Below are positions 16,285-25,684 of a stretch of DNA of 64,000 nucleotides, piece by piece. The notes under the pieces are model-generated. The model did no database searches. It saw only the letters and a list, made by a program, of their open reading frames with translations, and was not told where the DNA came from. Source of the stretch: Pseudomonas sp. UYIF39 (GTDB lineage: Bacteria; Pseudomonadota; Gammaproteobacteria; Pseudomonadales; Pseudomonadaceae). The translations under genes were made by a program, and so were the position numbers. Numbering within the stretch: the first letter of the stretch is position 1; each line of letters starts with the position of its first letter. The stretch is taken from positions 48,757-112,756 of the forward strand of contig NZ_JALBYU010000020.1 of NCBI RefSeq assembly GCF_029963765.1, given 5' to 3'.

Positions 16285-17307
16285 CTATTGCGTTTGCGCG
16301 GCCTGCAGCGGTTGCTGACGATCGGTTTCTTCCTGCAAAAAACCCACGATGGACTGCGCCGCGTTCTCATCCAGGCGCAGGTTGGGCATGGGGATTTTGT
16401 CGAAACGTTCAAACAGTTCCATCGCGATCGGGTCCTTTTCCGCCAGCATGCGGTCCGGCTCGCGAATCCAGCGACTCAGCCAGGCCGGATCACGCAGGCG
16501 AGTGACGCCGATCAGGTCCGGGCCGATGCTGCGCATGCCGATGCCCTGCCCGTCCATCGGCCCCAGGCTGTGGCACGACGCACAACGGGTGCGAAACAGT
16601 TCTTCGCCGTTGCTCGGCGGGCGAATCTCGGGCGCATTCGCGTAGTTTTCTTCAACGCTGGGCTGCTTCCAGTTCTGCAGCGTGTTGGCCAACTGATCGG
16701 CCAGAATCCAAGGATTTTCGAAAGGTGAAGATTTCATCCAGCGGCCTGTCGTCTGGTTGCCGATGATCAAGCTCAGGTTGTGGTCCTTGCTGCGGCCGTT
16801 GTCGACACCTTCGATAAACAGCCCGAGTTTTTTTCGCAGGTCGGTGACGTCGGCAAATTCCCCGGTGAGAAACTTCCAGCCCGGCCCGACCTTGAAGCGT
16901 TGTGCGTAGGCCTTGAGCACATCGGGTGTATCGCTTAAGGGGTCGATGCTGATGGAGTAGAAAAAAATGTCCTGGCCGACCCGGTCCCCCAGCAACTTCT
17001 GCACCTGACGCAGGCGCGCGGTTTCCAGCGGGCAGGAGTCGCTGCACGAAGTGAAGATGAAATTGATCACCACCACCTTGCCCTTGATCAAATCATCGAA
17101 GAAACGCAACTGCCGACCGTCCTGATCGGTCAGCAAGGTGTTGGGGAAGTAATCGCCGCCCCAGGGCGTCGCCGACTCCGTCGGTGACGCTGACACCGAC
17201 GGAGCAGCTTCATGAGCCACCAGCACCCGACTGGCCAGCAGGCAGGTGACCAACATCAAAATCAAGTGCATGCCCAGGGCGCGGGAGCGCGGCGTATGCA
17301 TTTTCAT
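16285..17307 (-). CDS. SCO1/SenC-cytochrome c fusion protein
   Basis: The 340-residue exported protein has a signal segment (ALGMHLILMLVTCLLASRVLVA), a SCO1/SenC thioredoxin-fold domain with the copper-binding CxxxC in FTSCSDSCPLE, and a C-terminal class I cytochrome c domain with CASCH and a candidate axial Met in IPMPNLRL. SCO proteins deliver copper to or reduce copper sites; the heme domain could pass electrons to or from the neighbouring oxidase. I start at ATG 17307 after GAGGGA; an ATGA overlap with mcoA at 17328 offers another start. It is the second gene of the mcoA operon. Confidence 0.85.
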   Translation of the reverse strand: MKMHTPRSRALGMHLILMLVTCLLASRVLVAHEAAPSVSASPTESATPWGGDYFPNTLLTDQDGRQLRFFDDLIKGKVVVINFIFTSCSDSCPLETARLRQVQKLLGDRVGQDIFFYSISIDPLSDTPDVLKAYAQRFKVGPGWKFLTGEFADVTDLRKKLGLFIEGVDNGRSKDHNLSLIIGNQTTGRWMKSSPFENPWILADQLANTLQNWKQPSVEENYANAPEIRPPSNGEELFRTRCASCHSLGPMDGQGIGMRSIGPDLIGVTRLRDPAWLSRWIREPDRMLAEKDPIAMELFERFDKIPMPNLRLDENAAQSIVGFLQEETDRQQPLQAAQTQ

Positions 17308-17324
17308 GTCGGCTCCCTCGCGGT

Positions 17325-20132
17325 TCATGGTTGGACCACCTCTTTGGGGCCGGAGCCGTCGCCAGTGCGGAAGGTTGGCAGCGCGGCGGAGTTCACGTAG
17401 CGCACACCATCCCAACTTGGCAGCGGTGTCGGCATCAGCTGGAATTGCCCAGGTTTTTCAATGTCCCAGCGCAGCAACATGGAGTTGTCCTCATGCTGCG
17501 TGTTGTGACAGTGCTCCATGTACGTCCCGGCGAATTCGCGGAAGCTGATCGCTATTTCGACGCTGTCCAGGCCATCCTTTTCCGAGCCGATGCGGTACAC
17601 GTCCTTGCGTGCCCATTTTTCCCATTCCGGTGGCACCTTGCCGCCGCGGCTGAGGATGATCCCCTCCTCGAAGTGCACATGCACCGGGTGGCTCCAGCCC
17701 TCGCCGCCGAGCTTGATGTTCCACACTTCCAGGGTGCCGAAACCGGCGACACCGGCATCGGTGGGGCCACTGGCCAGCTGGGTCGCGGTGTTCAAGCGAC
17801 GTGGGTCCATGGAGAAACCGAAACCGCCATCCGTCTTGACCGTCCACGGTGCTTCATCGGTACCGTCGGAACGGCCGAAGGTGAAGGTGCGGTGACGGGC
17901 TTTGGCCAGCAGCGCCTTGTCGGCGGTGTTGTCGCGGTGAATCTTCAGCGGGATCATCACCAAGCCTTCGGCTTTGCCCGGTTTGGCCGGTTCGTACGCT
18001 GCCGGATCCATGGCCAGGTCCTGGCCGGTGTAGGCCTTGACGTTGAGTTGCAACACCTTGCCTACCGCCGGATCACCGTCCTCCCACTTCGGCCCCTTGC
18101 TGGTTTGCTTGAGGATCGCCCGGTATTTCTCGGACAGCACGTCAGCCAGGGAGACGGGTTCTTTCGGGCCCTTGCCGTCTTCGTGCACCAGCAGGTTGAC
18201 GAAGAACAGCTTGTCGCCCGGTTTGATCCCGTTTTTCGAGAAGTTGACGATGATGTCGAAACGTTCGGCAATGCCCAGGGTTGGCAGGATCGCGTTGTGG
18301 TTCTGTTTATCGCCGTCGGCATCCAGGTCCATGCTGCCGTCGAACGGCACGCTGTGCTCCATAATGTTGCCGTCGTTGGCAATCATGTGGAATGGCACGC
18401 GGGCATACGACACTCCCGACCCGGCAGGCCCTTGGAACTCCCCGCTGGTGCCCTTGATCTCGCGCACGAGCGCCAGTTTGAAGAAGCGCGACACGGAGCC
18501 ATTGAGCATGCGGAACCGATAGCTGCGGGCGCGCACATCCAGGGTCGGTTTCCACTGCCAGTTGACCAGCACCTGATCCCCGAGGAAGCCGTTGGTATTG
18601 AACGGGTTGAACCACAGTTGACCGTTTTTATCCCACGCCTTGTCGGCAAACAGCAGGTTGACGTCATAGTCGCGGTTACCCCAAGGCAAGGCGCTGCCAC
18701 TTGGAAAGCGCAGGTTGACGCCGTCATTCACCGATTCATTGCCGCGGTCCAGGGCGCTGTAGTAGTTCATCATTGCCGCGTTGCCCTTGTAGACGTTCTG
18801 CGCGGTGAAATCGAGCATGTGGTCGTGAAACCAGTGGGTGCTCATGGTTTCGCGCCAGTCGCCGCGGATTTTGATGGTGCCGTTTTCGCAGGTCTTGCGG
18901 CTGGGGATGAGGTCGTTGGTCCACAGGGTTTCGCCCGGTGCGCACGGAAAGGCTGCACGCGGGTCTTCAGCCTTGGTGTTGATGCTGTCGTAGCCGGCCA
19001 ACTGGATCGGCCAGCGATAGTCGTAAAATTGCCCGGGGAAGAAAAACGCATTGGCATAACCGTCGCTTTCCGCCGGTGTGTGGCCGTTGTGTTCGTGGGT
19101 GCTGATGGTGTGCAAACCGAACCCCATGTTCGCCGACGGGTCGATCGGCAAGCCGTTGTAATGGCGCATCAACACGGGTTGCCCGTAACGCACCATCAAC
19201 AATTTTGGCGGCAAGGTGCCATCAAAGGTCCAGACCGAGTTGTGGTTCTGCACCGGCATTTTCGGGTGGAAACGCGCATCGACGCCCTTGGCGGTGCCAT
19301 CGGTCGCCGGTACGCCAGCCACGTTGTGATAGAGGCCGCCTGGGCCAAACTCGCCCACGGCATAGCGGTGCATCTGACGACTATCACGCCCACCGGTATT
19401 CAACCGTGCGCCGGTTTGCACGGTCTTGTAGGCCATTTGCGGGTAAAACTCGTTCCAGCGCTGGTGCGACCAACCTTTTCCTGGCGGACGGCCTTCAGCC
19501 GACGAGCCGATGCGGCGGTTGAGGAAAAACTCAATCTGCTTCTGCCAAGGATTGCGGTCGACCACGTTGGAATACTGGCTGGGGAACGGAGTCAAGCCTG
19601 GTTGACGCAGAAAGGCGTCGAGTGCCGCACTCGGTGGCGCACTGCGGGCCGCACTGGTGGGGTCCTGCTGTGGCAACGGTCCGATGGCTGCCGGTGGAAA
19701 ACCCAACGGCGCCGCCGGTGTGGTGGGGTCGAGTTTTTCCGGGCCGAATTCTTCGAACAGCACCAACTGCTGAGTAAACGGCTGAGCGCCATACAGTGGA
19801 CTTGGCTTGCCGTTGGTGGGGTAGTTGAAACTGGTTTGCACCACCGGCGGCAGAATGTTTTCCACCCGCGTGGTGTCTTTGCTGCCTTTGACGCCCCCGG
19901 GTAAATCGAAGGAATCCTTGTTGGCCTCGGGCATGGTCAAAATGGCGTTCAACGCCGCCGCTTTGTCAGCCGCTTCATCGTGGTAAGCCGAGGGGTCGGA
20001 AGGTTCTGGCTGTCGCTCGTCGTCGATGGGGCTGGCGCGCAGAGTCGCTGTGCCCAGCGTCATTGTCACAAGAACGCCCAGAGGCGTCAGGAGGCCGAAC
20101 CATTTGAAGGGGTACCGCGCTTTTCTGTCCAT
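17325..20132 (-). CDS. mcoA: multicopper oxidase, McoA-like putative Mn(II) oxidase
   Basis: The 935-residue protein has a signal-like N-terminus and all four copper-ligand motifs: THEHNGH, HWFHDHM, HPVHVHFEEG and C-terminal HCHNTQHEDNSML (type 1 Cys, His and Met ligands with type 3 His ligands). It is much longer than laccases of about 500 residues. P. putida GB-1 uses two multicopper oxidases, MnxG and McoA, for Mn(II) oxidation; this gene lies among mnxS/mnxR-like genes and shares the window with mnxG, which supports the McoA assignment. I start at ATG 20132, preceded by GAGGCGG. A sigma-54-type promoter lies about 50 bases upstream and a SCO-cytochrome gene follows directly. Confidence 0.82.
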   Translation of the reverse strand: MDRKARYPFKWFGLLTPLGVLVTMTLGTATLRASPIDDERQPEPSDPSAYHDEAADKAAALNAILTMPEANKDSFDLPGGVKGSKDTTRVENILPPVVQTSFNYPTNGKPSPLYGAQPFTQQLVLFEEFGPEKLDPTTPAAPLGFPPAAIGPLPQQDPTSAARSAPPSAALDAFLRQPGLTPFPSQYSNVVDRNPWQKQIEFFLNRRIGSSAEGRPPGKGWSHQRWNEFYPQMAYKTVQTGARLNTGGRDSRQMHRYAVGEFGPGGLYHNVAGVPATDGTAKGVDARFHPKMPVQNHNSVWTFDGTLPPKLLMVRYGQPVLMRHYNGLPIDPSANMGFGLHTISTHEHNGHTPAESDGYANAFFFPGQFYDYRWPIQLAGYDSINTKAEDPRAAFPCAPGETLWTNDLIPSRKTCENGTIKIRGDWRETMSTHWFHDHMLDFTAQNVYKGNAAMMNYYSALDRGNESVNDGVNLRFPSGSALPWGNRDYDVNLLFADKAWDKNGQLWFNPFNTNGFLGDQVLVNWQWKPTLDVRARSYRFRMLNGSVSRFFKLALVREIKGTSGEFQGPAGSGVSYARVPFHMIANDGNIMEHSVPFDGSMDLDADGDKQNHNAILPTLGIAERFDIIVNFSKNGIKPGDKLFFVNLLVHEDGKGPKEPVSLADVLSEKYRAILKQTSKGPKWEDGDPAVGKVLQLNVKAYTGQDLAMDPAAYEPAKPGKAEGLVMIPLKIHRDNTADKALLAKARHRTFTFGRSDGTDEAPWTVKTDGGFGFSMDPRRLNTATQLASGPTDAGVAGFGTLEVWNIKLGGEGWSHPVHVHFEEGIILSRGGKVPPEWEKWARKDVYRIGSEKDGLDSVEIAISFREFAGTYMEHCHNTQHEDNSMLLRWDIEKPGQFQLMPTPLPSWDGVRYVNSAALPTFRTGDGSGPKEVVQP

Positions 20133-20180
20133 CACCAGCCGCCTCGAAGTCATGAGTCATGAAGGGGGTAATGGGGGTGG

Positions 20181-20196
20181 TGCAAGGACCTCGCCA
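20181..20196 (-). promoter_or_regulatory. sigma-54-type promoter of the mcoA operon
   Basis: Read on the minus strand, TGGCGAGGTCCTTGCA matches the -24/-12 consensus TGGCACG-N4-TTGCA at 14 of its positions counting the free ones, with exact GG-N10-GC spacing. Transcription would start near 20171, leaving a leader of about 40 bases before the ATG at 20132. Confidence 0.75.
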
Positions 20197-20270
20197 GAGT
20201 TGTAACTGTTTTTTACGAAAGTATTAATACTCATCAAAACAATGGCTTATCAACATCAATATGCCATTAC

Positions 20271-20306
20271 TGGGGAGCGACTGGGGAATGGCACCCGCTA
20301 ACGGGG
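20271..20306. promoter_or_regulatory. putative enhancer (UAS) region for the mcoA promoter
   Basis: The region contains GGGG-N7-GGGG and CACC-N7-GGGG (20292-20306), a near match to the CCCC-N7-GGGG palindrome seen before three other operons here. It lies about 75-110 bases upstream of the -24 element, a normal distance for an NtrC-type activator. An AT-rich stretch with AGTATTAATACT lies between. Confidence 0.45.
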
Positions 20307-20323
20307 AAAGTTCACACCCGTTT

Positions 20324-21772
20324 TCAGGGGACCAATTTGAACGACAGACGGACACTCGTGCCCTCGCCCTCACGGCTTTCCAGGGTCACCGCACCGCCAA
20401 ACCGCTCCATGATCCGCTTGACCAGCACCAGCCCGACACCGAGCCCGCCTTGCTTGGTGGTGAAAAACGGCCGGAAGGCCATGCTGCGCTGCTCTTCGTT
20501 CATGCCTTTGCCGGTGTCGCTCACCACCACGTCGAGGCCATGGGAGCCGATCGGCTCCAGCGTGACGGTCAAGGTGCCGCCCTTGTCCATGGCTTCCAGT
20601 GCATTGGCCAGCAAACTGTTGAGGATCTGCGTCAACTGCACCTGCTGGCTCAGGACCATCGGCGTCAGCTGCGGGTCAAACACCACGTGCACCGAAGCTT
20701 TGGTGATTTGATGCTCGAAAGCCATCAGACTGTCCTGCAGGGCCGCCACCAGATTCACAGACTCAGCGTCATCGTTGAGCGGACGCAAGGATTGCAGCAG
20801 CTCCCTCACCCACTTCGACATGCGATCCACCTGACCGATGATGTCGTTGATGTTCTTCTGGGCCGGCCCGCTGTCGAACTCCAGGGCCAGTTCGGCACTG
20901 GAGCGGATGGTCGCCAGCGGATTACGCAAACTGTGGGCCACCGCCGAGGACATCTCGCCCAAGGCGACAAAGGTTTCGTTGGTGATCAGTTGCTTTTGTT
21001 GTGCCGCCAGCAAAATCGCCGCACGACGCACGATCCAGTAAAGCCCCAGGTAAATCAGCCCGCCGCCCAGCGCAGTGGCCAGCCAGATCAGCACCAGGCC
21101 GCGCTCCATGCGACTGATCAGGTCCATGGGTTCCTTGTAGATCTCGACCATCGCCGTGACGTTCTTGCCGTCGGCATCGAACAGCGGAATGTAGTTCTCG
21201 ATGAAGATGTATTCCGGGGGAATCACGAACTTCTGTTCCATGCGGCTCTTGTCCACATTGTGATAGCTGGACGAGACCGGGACTTTGTTGGTAAAGGCTT
21301 GATCCAAGTCTTCGTCGGAATGGATCGTGGCGCCCATTAACGCCGGGTTGGTCGACCAGATCACCATGCGGTCGGGGGCATAGATATTGGCCAGGATCAC
21401 ATCCGGCAAGTTCTTGACATGGTCGAGGAATTCGTCACGTGCATTGGCGCGAGCCTGAGGGTCGACGTCGGAAAAATCCTTGTCTTTGCGCGGGTCGAGC
21501 AGCTCGCCCATGGTCCGCACGTTAGGAATCGACACATAACGCACCTCGGCCGAGGCAATCGCCTGAATGAACTGGGACGTCAATAACGCATCGCGCTGTA
21601 CGCTTTCGGTAATCACGAACCGGGTGGACACCGCTCCCAACGCCACCGCCACCGTGCCAATCACCGCCATGCTGATGAGCGAAAACCAGCGCAATAAATT
21701 GAACGACTGCTTGCGATAGCTCAGGCGAATATCCCCCCCCTCGGCGGGCAGTTTTTGAGTTGGCATGTTCAT
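20324..21772 (-). CDS. membrane sensor histidine kinase, second MnxS-like paralogue
   Basis: The 482-residue kinase has the same plan as the one at 14688-16181: helix (LRWFSLISMAVIGTVAVALG), periplasmic domain with TRFVITESVQRDALLTSQFI close to its paralogue, second helix, phospho-acceptor His in MSSAVAHSLRNPLATIRS, and ATPase motifs DTGKGMNEEQ and GGLGVGLVLVKRIM. The periplasmic parts are similar but not identical, so the two may sense related signals and both feed the single NtrC-type regulator. It has its own start 280 bases from the divergent secreted-protein gene; a CCCC-rich site (21790-21804) sits just before it. Confidence 0.85.
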   Translation of the reverse strand: MNMPTQKLPAEGGDIRLSYRKQSFNLLRWFSLISMAVIGTVAVALGAVSTRFVITESVQRDALLTSQFIQAIASAEVRYVSIPNVRTMGELLDPRKDKDFSDVDPQARANARDEFLDHVKNLPDVILANIYAPDRMVIWSTNPALMGATIHSDEDLDQAFTNKVPVSSSYHNVDKSRMEQKFVIPPEYIFIENYIPLFDADGKNVTAMVEIYKEPMDLISRMERGLVLIWLATALGGGLIYLGLYWIVRRAAILLAAQQKQLITNETFVALGEMSSAVAHSLRNPLATIRSSAELALEFDSGPAQKNINDIIGQVDRMSKWVRELLQSLRPLNDDAESVNLVAALQDSLMAFEHQITKASVHVVFDPQLTPMVLSQQVQLTQILNSLLANALEAMDKGGTLTVTLEPIGSHGLDVVVSDTGKGMNEEQRSMAFRPFFTTKQGGLGVGLVLVKRIMERFGGAVTLESREGEGTSVRLSFKLVP

Positions 21773-21872
21773 GGACGTGTTCCCGACGATTCCCCTATAG
21801 GGTTATAGCCCACTCATGGCCGTTTGCCCGACATTGGGTCTCGTCCCCCCCACTTCCTCCTTACGCCCATCT

Positions 21873-21890
21873 ACCCCCAATGCTGGGGAC
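21873..21890. promoter_or_regulatory. putative MnxR-type enhancer site (CCCC-N7-GGGG)
   Basis: ACCCCCAATGCTGGGGAC shares the CCCC-N7-GGGG geometry with the sites at 41367, 53243 and 53908. It lies about 90 bases upstream of the sigma-54-type promoter at 21978 and could also serve the divergent kinase gene. Confidence 0.5.
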
Positions 21891-21977
21891 AGTGGCCCTA
21901 TCCCAAAAACCACGCTCCGATGCCGTTTGTGAGTGATACGCCCGTGGCTCGGGGCTCTGCCGAACGTTTTCGCCGGT

Positions 21978-21993
21978 TGGTATGGAAGTTGCC
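21978..21993 (+). promoter_or_regulatory. sigma-54-type promoter of the secreted-protein/csgBA operon
   Basis: TGGTATGGAAGTTGCC fits TGGCACG-N4-TTGCA with exact GG-N10-GC spacing and an intact TTGC -12 element. The predicted start is near 22003, giving a leader of about 50 bases before the ATG at 22053. Confidence 0.7.
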
Positions 21994-22052
21994 GAAACCC
22001 TCTCAACTGCCCCGTCTCCATGGGGCAGGCATTTTGATAGAGGGCTTAACTC

Positions 22053-23399
22053 ATGCACCCTTTACTGTCCAAAACCGCGGCCGCCCTGGTCGTTAGCGCA
22101 CTGGCCCAAGGCGTCGCCCAGGCTGCGCTTTTTGCCGTCGACCCCGGCCCCTATCTGCCAGGCAACGGCTCGTTTGCCGCCTGGTATCAGGACACTCATG
22201 GTCGAACTCTCGATCTTTGCCTGTCCAAGGCTGTCAGCTCGCGAGTGCCCAGCGCACCGGGCGCACCGACGTACATGTGCAACTTGCTGCCGGCACCCGG
22301 GATCTTCGACGACACGCAACCGCTCGTCTTCCCGACCAACTTCCCCGACGAAGCGTTCTGGTTCACCGGCGACGGCACTATCGTCGATGCCGCTCGAGGC
22401 ATCGACCTGACCTATGTCAGCGCCGTTGAAGCCGCCTTCAGTGGTGGCGACCCGGTCGAAGGCGACCAAATCAGCTTCGCCCGTATCCGTATTCGTGTCG
22501 ATGTACCGACCGCGGGCACCTACGTCATTACCCACCCCTACGGCGTCGATGTCTTCAACGTCGACACCCCCGGGCGTCGGGCGATCAACATGACCCGGGA
22601 CATCGGCATCGGTGCGTCGAAGACTTACGACGGCGCCCTCAAAGGCGACATTGGACCGTTCCTGCGCAGCCTTAACGGCCCCTACACCGAGACCAATCCG
22701 GTCAGCGGTTCAGCCGAGCAATTTGTTGGCGACCCTAACCTGGTGGAAGCCTTCACCGGCAGCCCTTTCAATACCAACTACATCCGCATTGAAGGACCCA
22801 ACGGGCTGGATTTGCGCACCACGGTAATGGCCATCTCCGGCAAGTTGTCGACCGTGGTCCGGCCGACGCCAATGATCACCCAGCGCAGCACCTACTCGCG
22901 TAAATCCGGTGCCAGCGCTCCGGAGGCTCAGCAAGACGTGTTCGTCCTGGCTCCGCCGCCACCGGCCAAAGTGACCCTGGACAGCAACAACCCGGTGTTG
23001 AACCTCACCGAGGCCGACACCACCGGCAACTGGTATGCGCAGTCTTCGACCAACCCCAGCTTGCCGAGCACTTTGCAAGTGACCGCCGACAACCACCTGG
23101 CCATCGCTAGCAGCACACCGACCACCTTACCCATGCCCCTGACGGACCTGGTGGTGATTTCACGTGCCGAGTACAGCCTCAGCACCGGGCAAATAACGGT
23201 CGTGGCCTCGACCAGCGACGAAACTTCGCCACCGGTGCTCACTGCCACCTCTGGCACAGGCGTCGCCATCGGCGCCCTCAGTGGCGACGGCGCAGTGAAA
23301 TCCCTGGCCACCGGCATTTCGCCGATTCCACCGGCCAAGGTTCGAGTGACGTCATCCAATGGCGGCAGCGACACCGAAGAAGTGGTCATCGTGCAATGA
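22053..23399 (+). CDS. secreted protein of unknown family (paralogue of next gene)
   Basis: The 448-residue product has a Sec signal (ALVVSALAQGVAQA). The mature N-terminal domain (about 23-270) contains FAVDPGPYLPGNGSFAAWYQ, a Cys pair around LCLSKAVSSRVP and YMCNLLPAPGIFDDTQP, and HPYGVDVFNVDTPGRRAINM. The C-terminal part is beta-rich and ends in GGSDTEEVVIVQ. The next gene encodes a closely related N-terminal domain, so they are tandem paralogues. I do not recognise the family. Position behind a sigma-54-type promoter and ahead of curli subunit genes suggests an extracellular matrix or surface role. Confidence 0.7.
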   Translation: MHPLLSKTAAALVVSALAQGVAQAALFAVDPGPYLPGNGSFAAWYQDTHGRTLDLCLSKAVSSRVPSAPGAPTYMCNLLPAPGIFDDTQPLVFPTNFPDEAFWFTGDGTIVDAARGIDLTYVSAVEAAFSGGDPVEGDQISFARIRIRVDVPTAGTYVITHPYGVDVFNVDTPGRRAINMTRDIGIGASKTYDGALKGDIGPFLRSLNGPYTETNPVSGSAEQFVGDPNLVEAFTGSPFNTNYIRIEGPNGLDLRTTVMAISGKLSTVVRPTPMITQRSTYSRKSGASAPEAQQDVFVLAPPPPAKVTLDSNNPVLNLTEADTTGNWYAQSSTNPSLPSTLQVTADNHLAIASSTPTTLPMPLTDLVVISRAEYSLSTGQITVVASTSDETSPPVLTATSGTGVAIGALSGDGAVKSLATGISPIPPAKVRVTSSNGGSDTEEVVIVQ

Positions 23400-23434
23400 A
23401 CGCACACATGCCCAGATCCTCATCAGGAGGCATC

Positions 23435-25678
23435 ATGAACAAATTGCCACGCCTGGCGCTTAACGCCCTGGGACTGACTCTATCGCTGTCCGGCAGTGCT
23501 TTCGCGCAACTCGCTGCCGTCGACCCCGGTCCTTACACCTTCGCTACCGGGAAATTCCCGATCTGGTATCAGGACAACAATCTGCTGTCGATGGAACTGT
23601 GCCAGTCCCGGGCCGCCAGCTCGCGAGTGCCGGCTGCCACGCCACCGGCCTACATGTGTACCCTGCTGCCGGCACCGGGCATTTTCGACGACACCCTGCC
23701 GATGGTGTTCCCGGATAACTGGCCAGACGAAGCCTTCTGGTTCCTCGCCGGGACCACCATTCCCAACAATGCCGCTGGCTATGGAATGGACGCCTACGTG
23801 GCCGGGATAGAAGCCGCTTTTGCCGGCGGAAATCCACTCGATGGCGATCAAATCAGCTTTGCGCGGATTCGTATGCGGATAAACGTGCCCGTCGCCGGGA
23901 CCTACACCATCACTCACCCGTATGGCGTGGAAACGGTCAACGTCACGACCCCCGGTCGTCGCGCAATCAACATCACCAGAGACATCGGCGTCGGTGCGCC
24001 GGGAGTTTTCAACGGGGCATTGAGCGGTGCTATCGGGCCATTCCTGCGCAGCGTCAACGGCCCCTATACCGAAGTGAATCCGGACACCGGCGCAATCGAA
24101 ACCTTCGTCGGCGACCCGAACCTCACTGAACAAGTCACCGGCAGCCCCAACAACACCAACTTTGTACGCATCCAGGGCCCGGCCGGCACGATCGAAACCA
24201 ACCTGTTCACACTGTCCGGCAAAGTTCTCGACAATCGTGCGCAAACCCATGTCGACCTCAACCGTGCAACCTACCGCCGCACCAGCTCCGGCACCGGTAC
24301 CAGCACCCGGGTCGAAGTCTTTGGCAAGGCGGATAACAGCTCTACATTGTGCTTCCGCGAATCCGTCGCCCTTGTGCCAGGCCCACCGCCTACACCCTGC
24401 CTGACCAACATGGTGGGTGACGGCACCGGGATGTACTTCGGTCAGCGTCTGTTCAACGGCCCCGTGCCTCCGGTGGTGGTGCTCACCGCCACCAACCCGG
24501 CCGGCACCACTCGCCCTACAGCGGTCTCAAGCAAGCTCGTTGACCTGGTGAAAATCCAGACGGCTCGCTACAACTGGAGCAACCACAGCCTGCTGATCGA
24601 AGCCACGTCCACGGACGAAGTGGCAGTGCCTGACATGGTCGCGCAGGGTTACGGACGTCTGTCGAAAACCGGCACCCTGCAAAAAATCACCGTCGCCGAT
24701 CTGCCCCAGCCACCCGCAACTGTCACGGTCAAATCCGCCGCCGGCGGCAGTGACACCGAGCCTGTCGTCGTGGTTGGTTCTGCACCGGATACCGGCGAGA
24801 ACCAGGCGCCACTGTCTGTGGCCGACACCGGCAGCACCAGCTTCGGCGTGCCGATCACCCTCAACCTGCTGGCCAACGACAGCGACCCGGACGGCAACAC
24901 GCCACTGAGCATTAGCGCGCTGACCCAACCGGCCGCAGGCCAGGGCACCGTGACGTTGAGCGGTACGACTTCGGTGGTCTACACCCCGCCCGCCGTGGTG
25001 ACTGTGCCGTTAACCACGACCTTCACCTACAAGGCTCAAGACGTCAAAGGCCTGGCCTCGACCACTGCGGCGACCGTGACCATCACCGTTGCACCTAACC
25101 GGCCACCGGTGGCGGTCGCCGACAGCATCGCGACCCTGGGCGTGGCGATTCCGATCAACGTGTTGGCCAACGACACCGATCCGGAAGGCAACGTGCCTTT
25201 GGCTGTCGCCAGCCTGACCCAACCTGCAGCCGGCCGTGGCACGGTCAGCAGCAACGGCACGGTGATCACCTACACCCCACCGGCCACGGTCACGACGGCC
25301 TTCACGACGACCTTCACCTACATCGCCCGGGACAGCTTCGGCGCCCTGTCGACACCGGCCACCGTCACCGTGCAAGTCTCGCCACGGCCTGCTGCGGAAA
25401 CCTTCACGGTGACCACGGCGACGGTGTCGGCTCGCTCCAATAACCGCTTCACCTGGGACTTTGCGGGGACTTCATCGGTGGTCACCGGCAACACCATCAC
25501 CATCCAGGTTTCCACCCCAACCGGGTTGGCAACTCTGGGCACCACCACGGTACCGGTGACCGGTCGCTGGAGGCTGACGGTGAACAACACCACTACGGTG
25601 ATTCCGTCCGCGAACCCGACAGCCACCATCACCTCGTCCCAAGGCACCGTGCGCACGGTGTCGGTGATCTCGAACTGA
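23435..25678 (+). CDS. secreted paralogue with cadherin-like repeats
   Basis: The 747-residue protein has a signal peptide (LGLTLSLSGSAFAQ) and repeats the unknown domain of its neighbour (AAVDPGPYTFATGKFPIWYQ, YMCTLLPAPGIFDDTLP, HPYGVETVNVTTPGRRAINI). It then carries two tandem Ig/cadherin-like units, beginning NQAPLSVADTGS and NRPPVAVADSIA, each with the LLANDSDPDG/VLANDTDPEG calcium-type motif, and a final beta domain. The ATG at 23435 follows a perfect AGGAGG; an earlier in-frame ATG at 23396 overlaps the previous stop. The architecture suits a large adhesin or matrix protein secreted across the outer membrane. Confidence 0.75.
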   Translation: MNKLPRLALNALGLTLSLSGSAFAQLAAVDPGPYTFATGKFPIWYQDNNLLSMELCQSRAASSRVPAATPPAYMCTLLPAPGIFDDTLPMVFPDNWPDEAFWFLAGTTIPNNAAGYGMDAYVAGIEAAFAGGNPLDGDQISFARIRMRINVPVAGTYTITHPYGVETVNVTTPGRRAINITRDIGVGAPGVFNGALSGAIGPFLRSVNGPYTEVNPDTGAIETFVGDPNLTEQVTGSPNNTNFVRIQGPAGTIETNLFTLSGKVLDNRAQTHVDLNRATYRRTSSGTGTSTRVEVFGKADNSSTLCFRESVALVPGPPPTPCLTNMVGDGTGMYFGQRLFNGPVPPVVVLTATNPAGTTRPTAVSSKLVDLVKIQTARYNWSNHSLLIEATSTDEVAVPDMVAQGYGRLSKTGTLQKITVADLPQPPATVTVKSAAGGSDTEPVVVVGSAPDTGENQAPLSVADTGSTSFGVPITLNLLANDSDPDGNTPLSISALTQPAAGQGTVTLSGTTSVVYTPPAVVTVPLTTTFTYKAQDVKGLASTTAATVTITVAPNRPPVAVADSIATLGVAIPINVLANDTDPEGNVPLAVASLTQPAAGRGTVSSNGTVITYTPPATVTTAFTTTFTYIARDSFGALSTPATVTVQVSPRPAAETFTVTTATVSARSNNRFTWDFAGTSSVVTGNTITIQVSTPTGLATLGTTTVPVTGRWRLTVNNTTTVIPSANPTATITSSQGTVRTVSVISN

Positions 25679-25684
25679 GCCCTC

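Noticed and set aside
17331..19904. Open frame of 857 codons opposite mcoA
   Set aside because: Antisense to the multicopper oxidase, with no ribosome site or recognisable domain.
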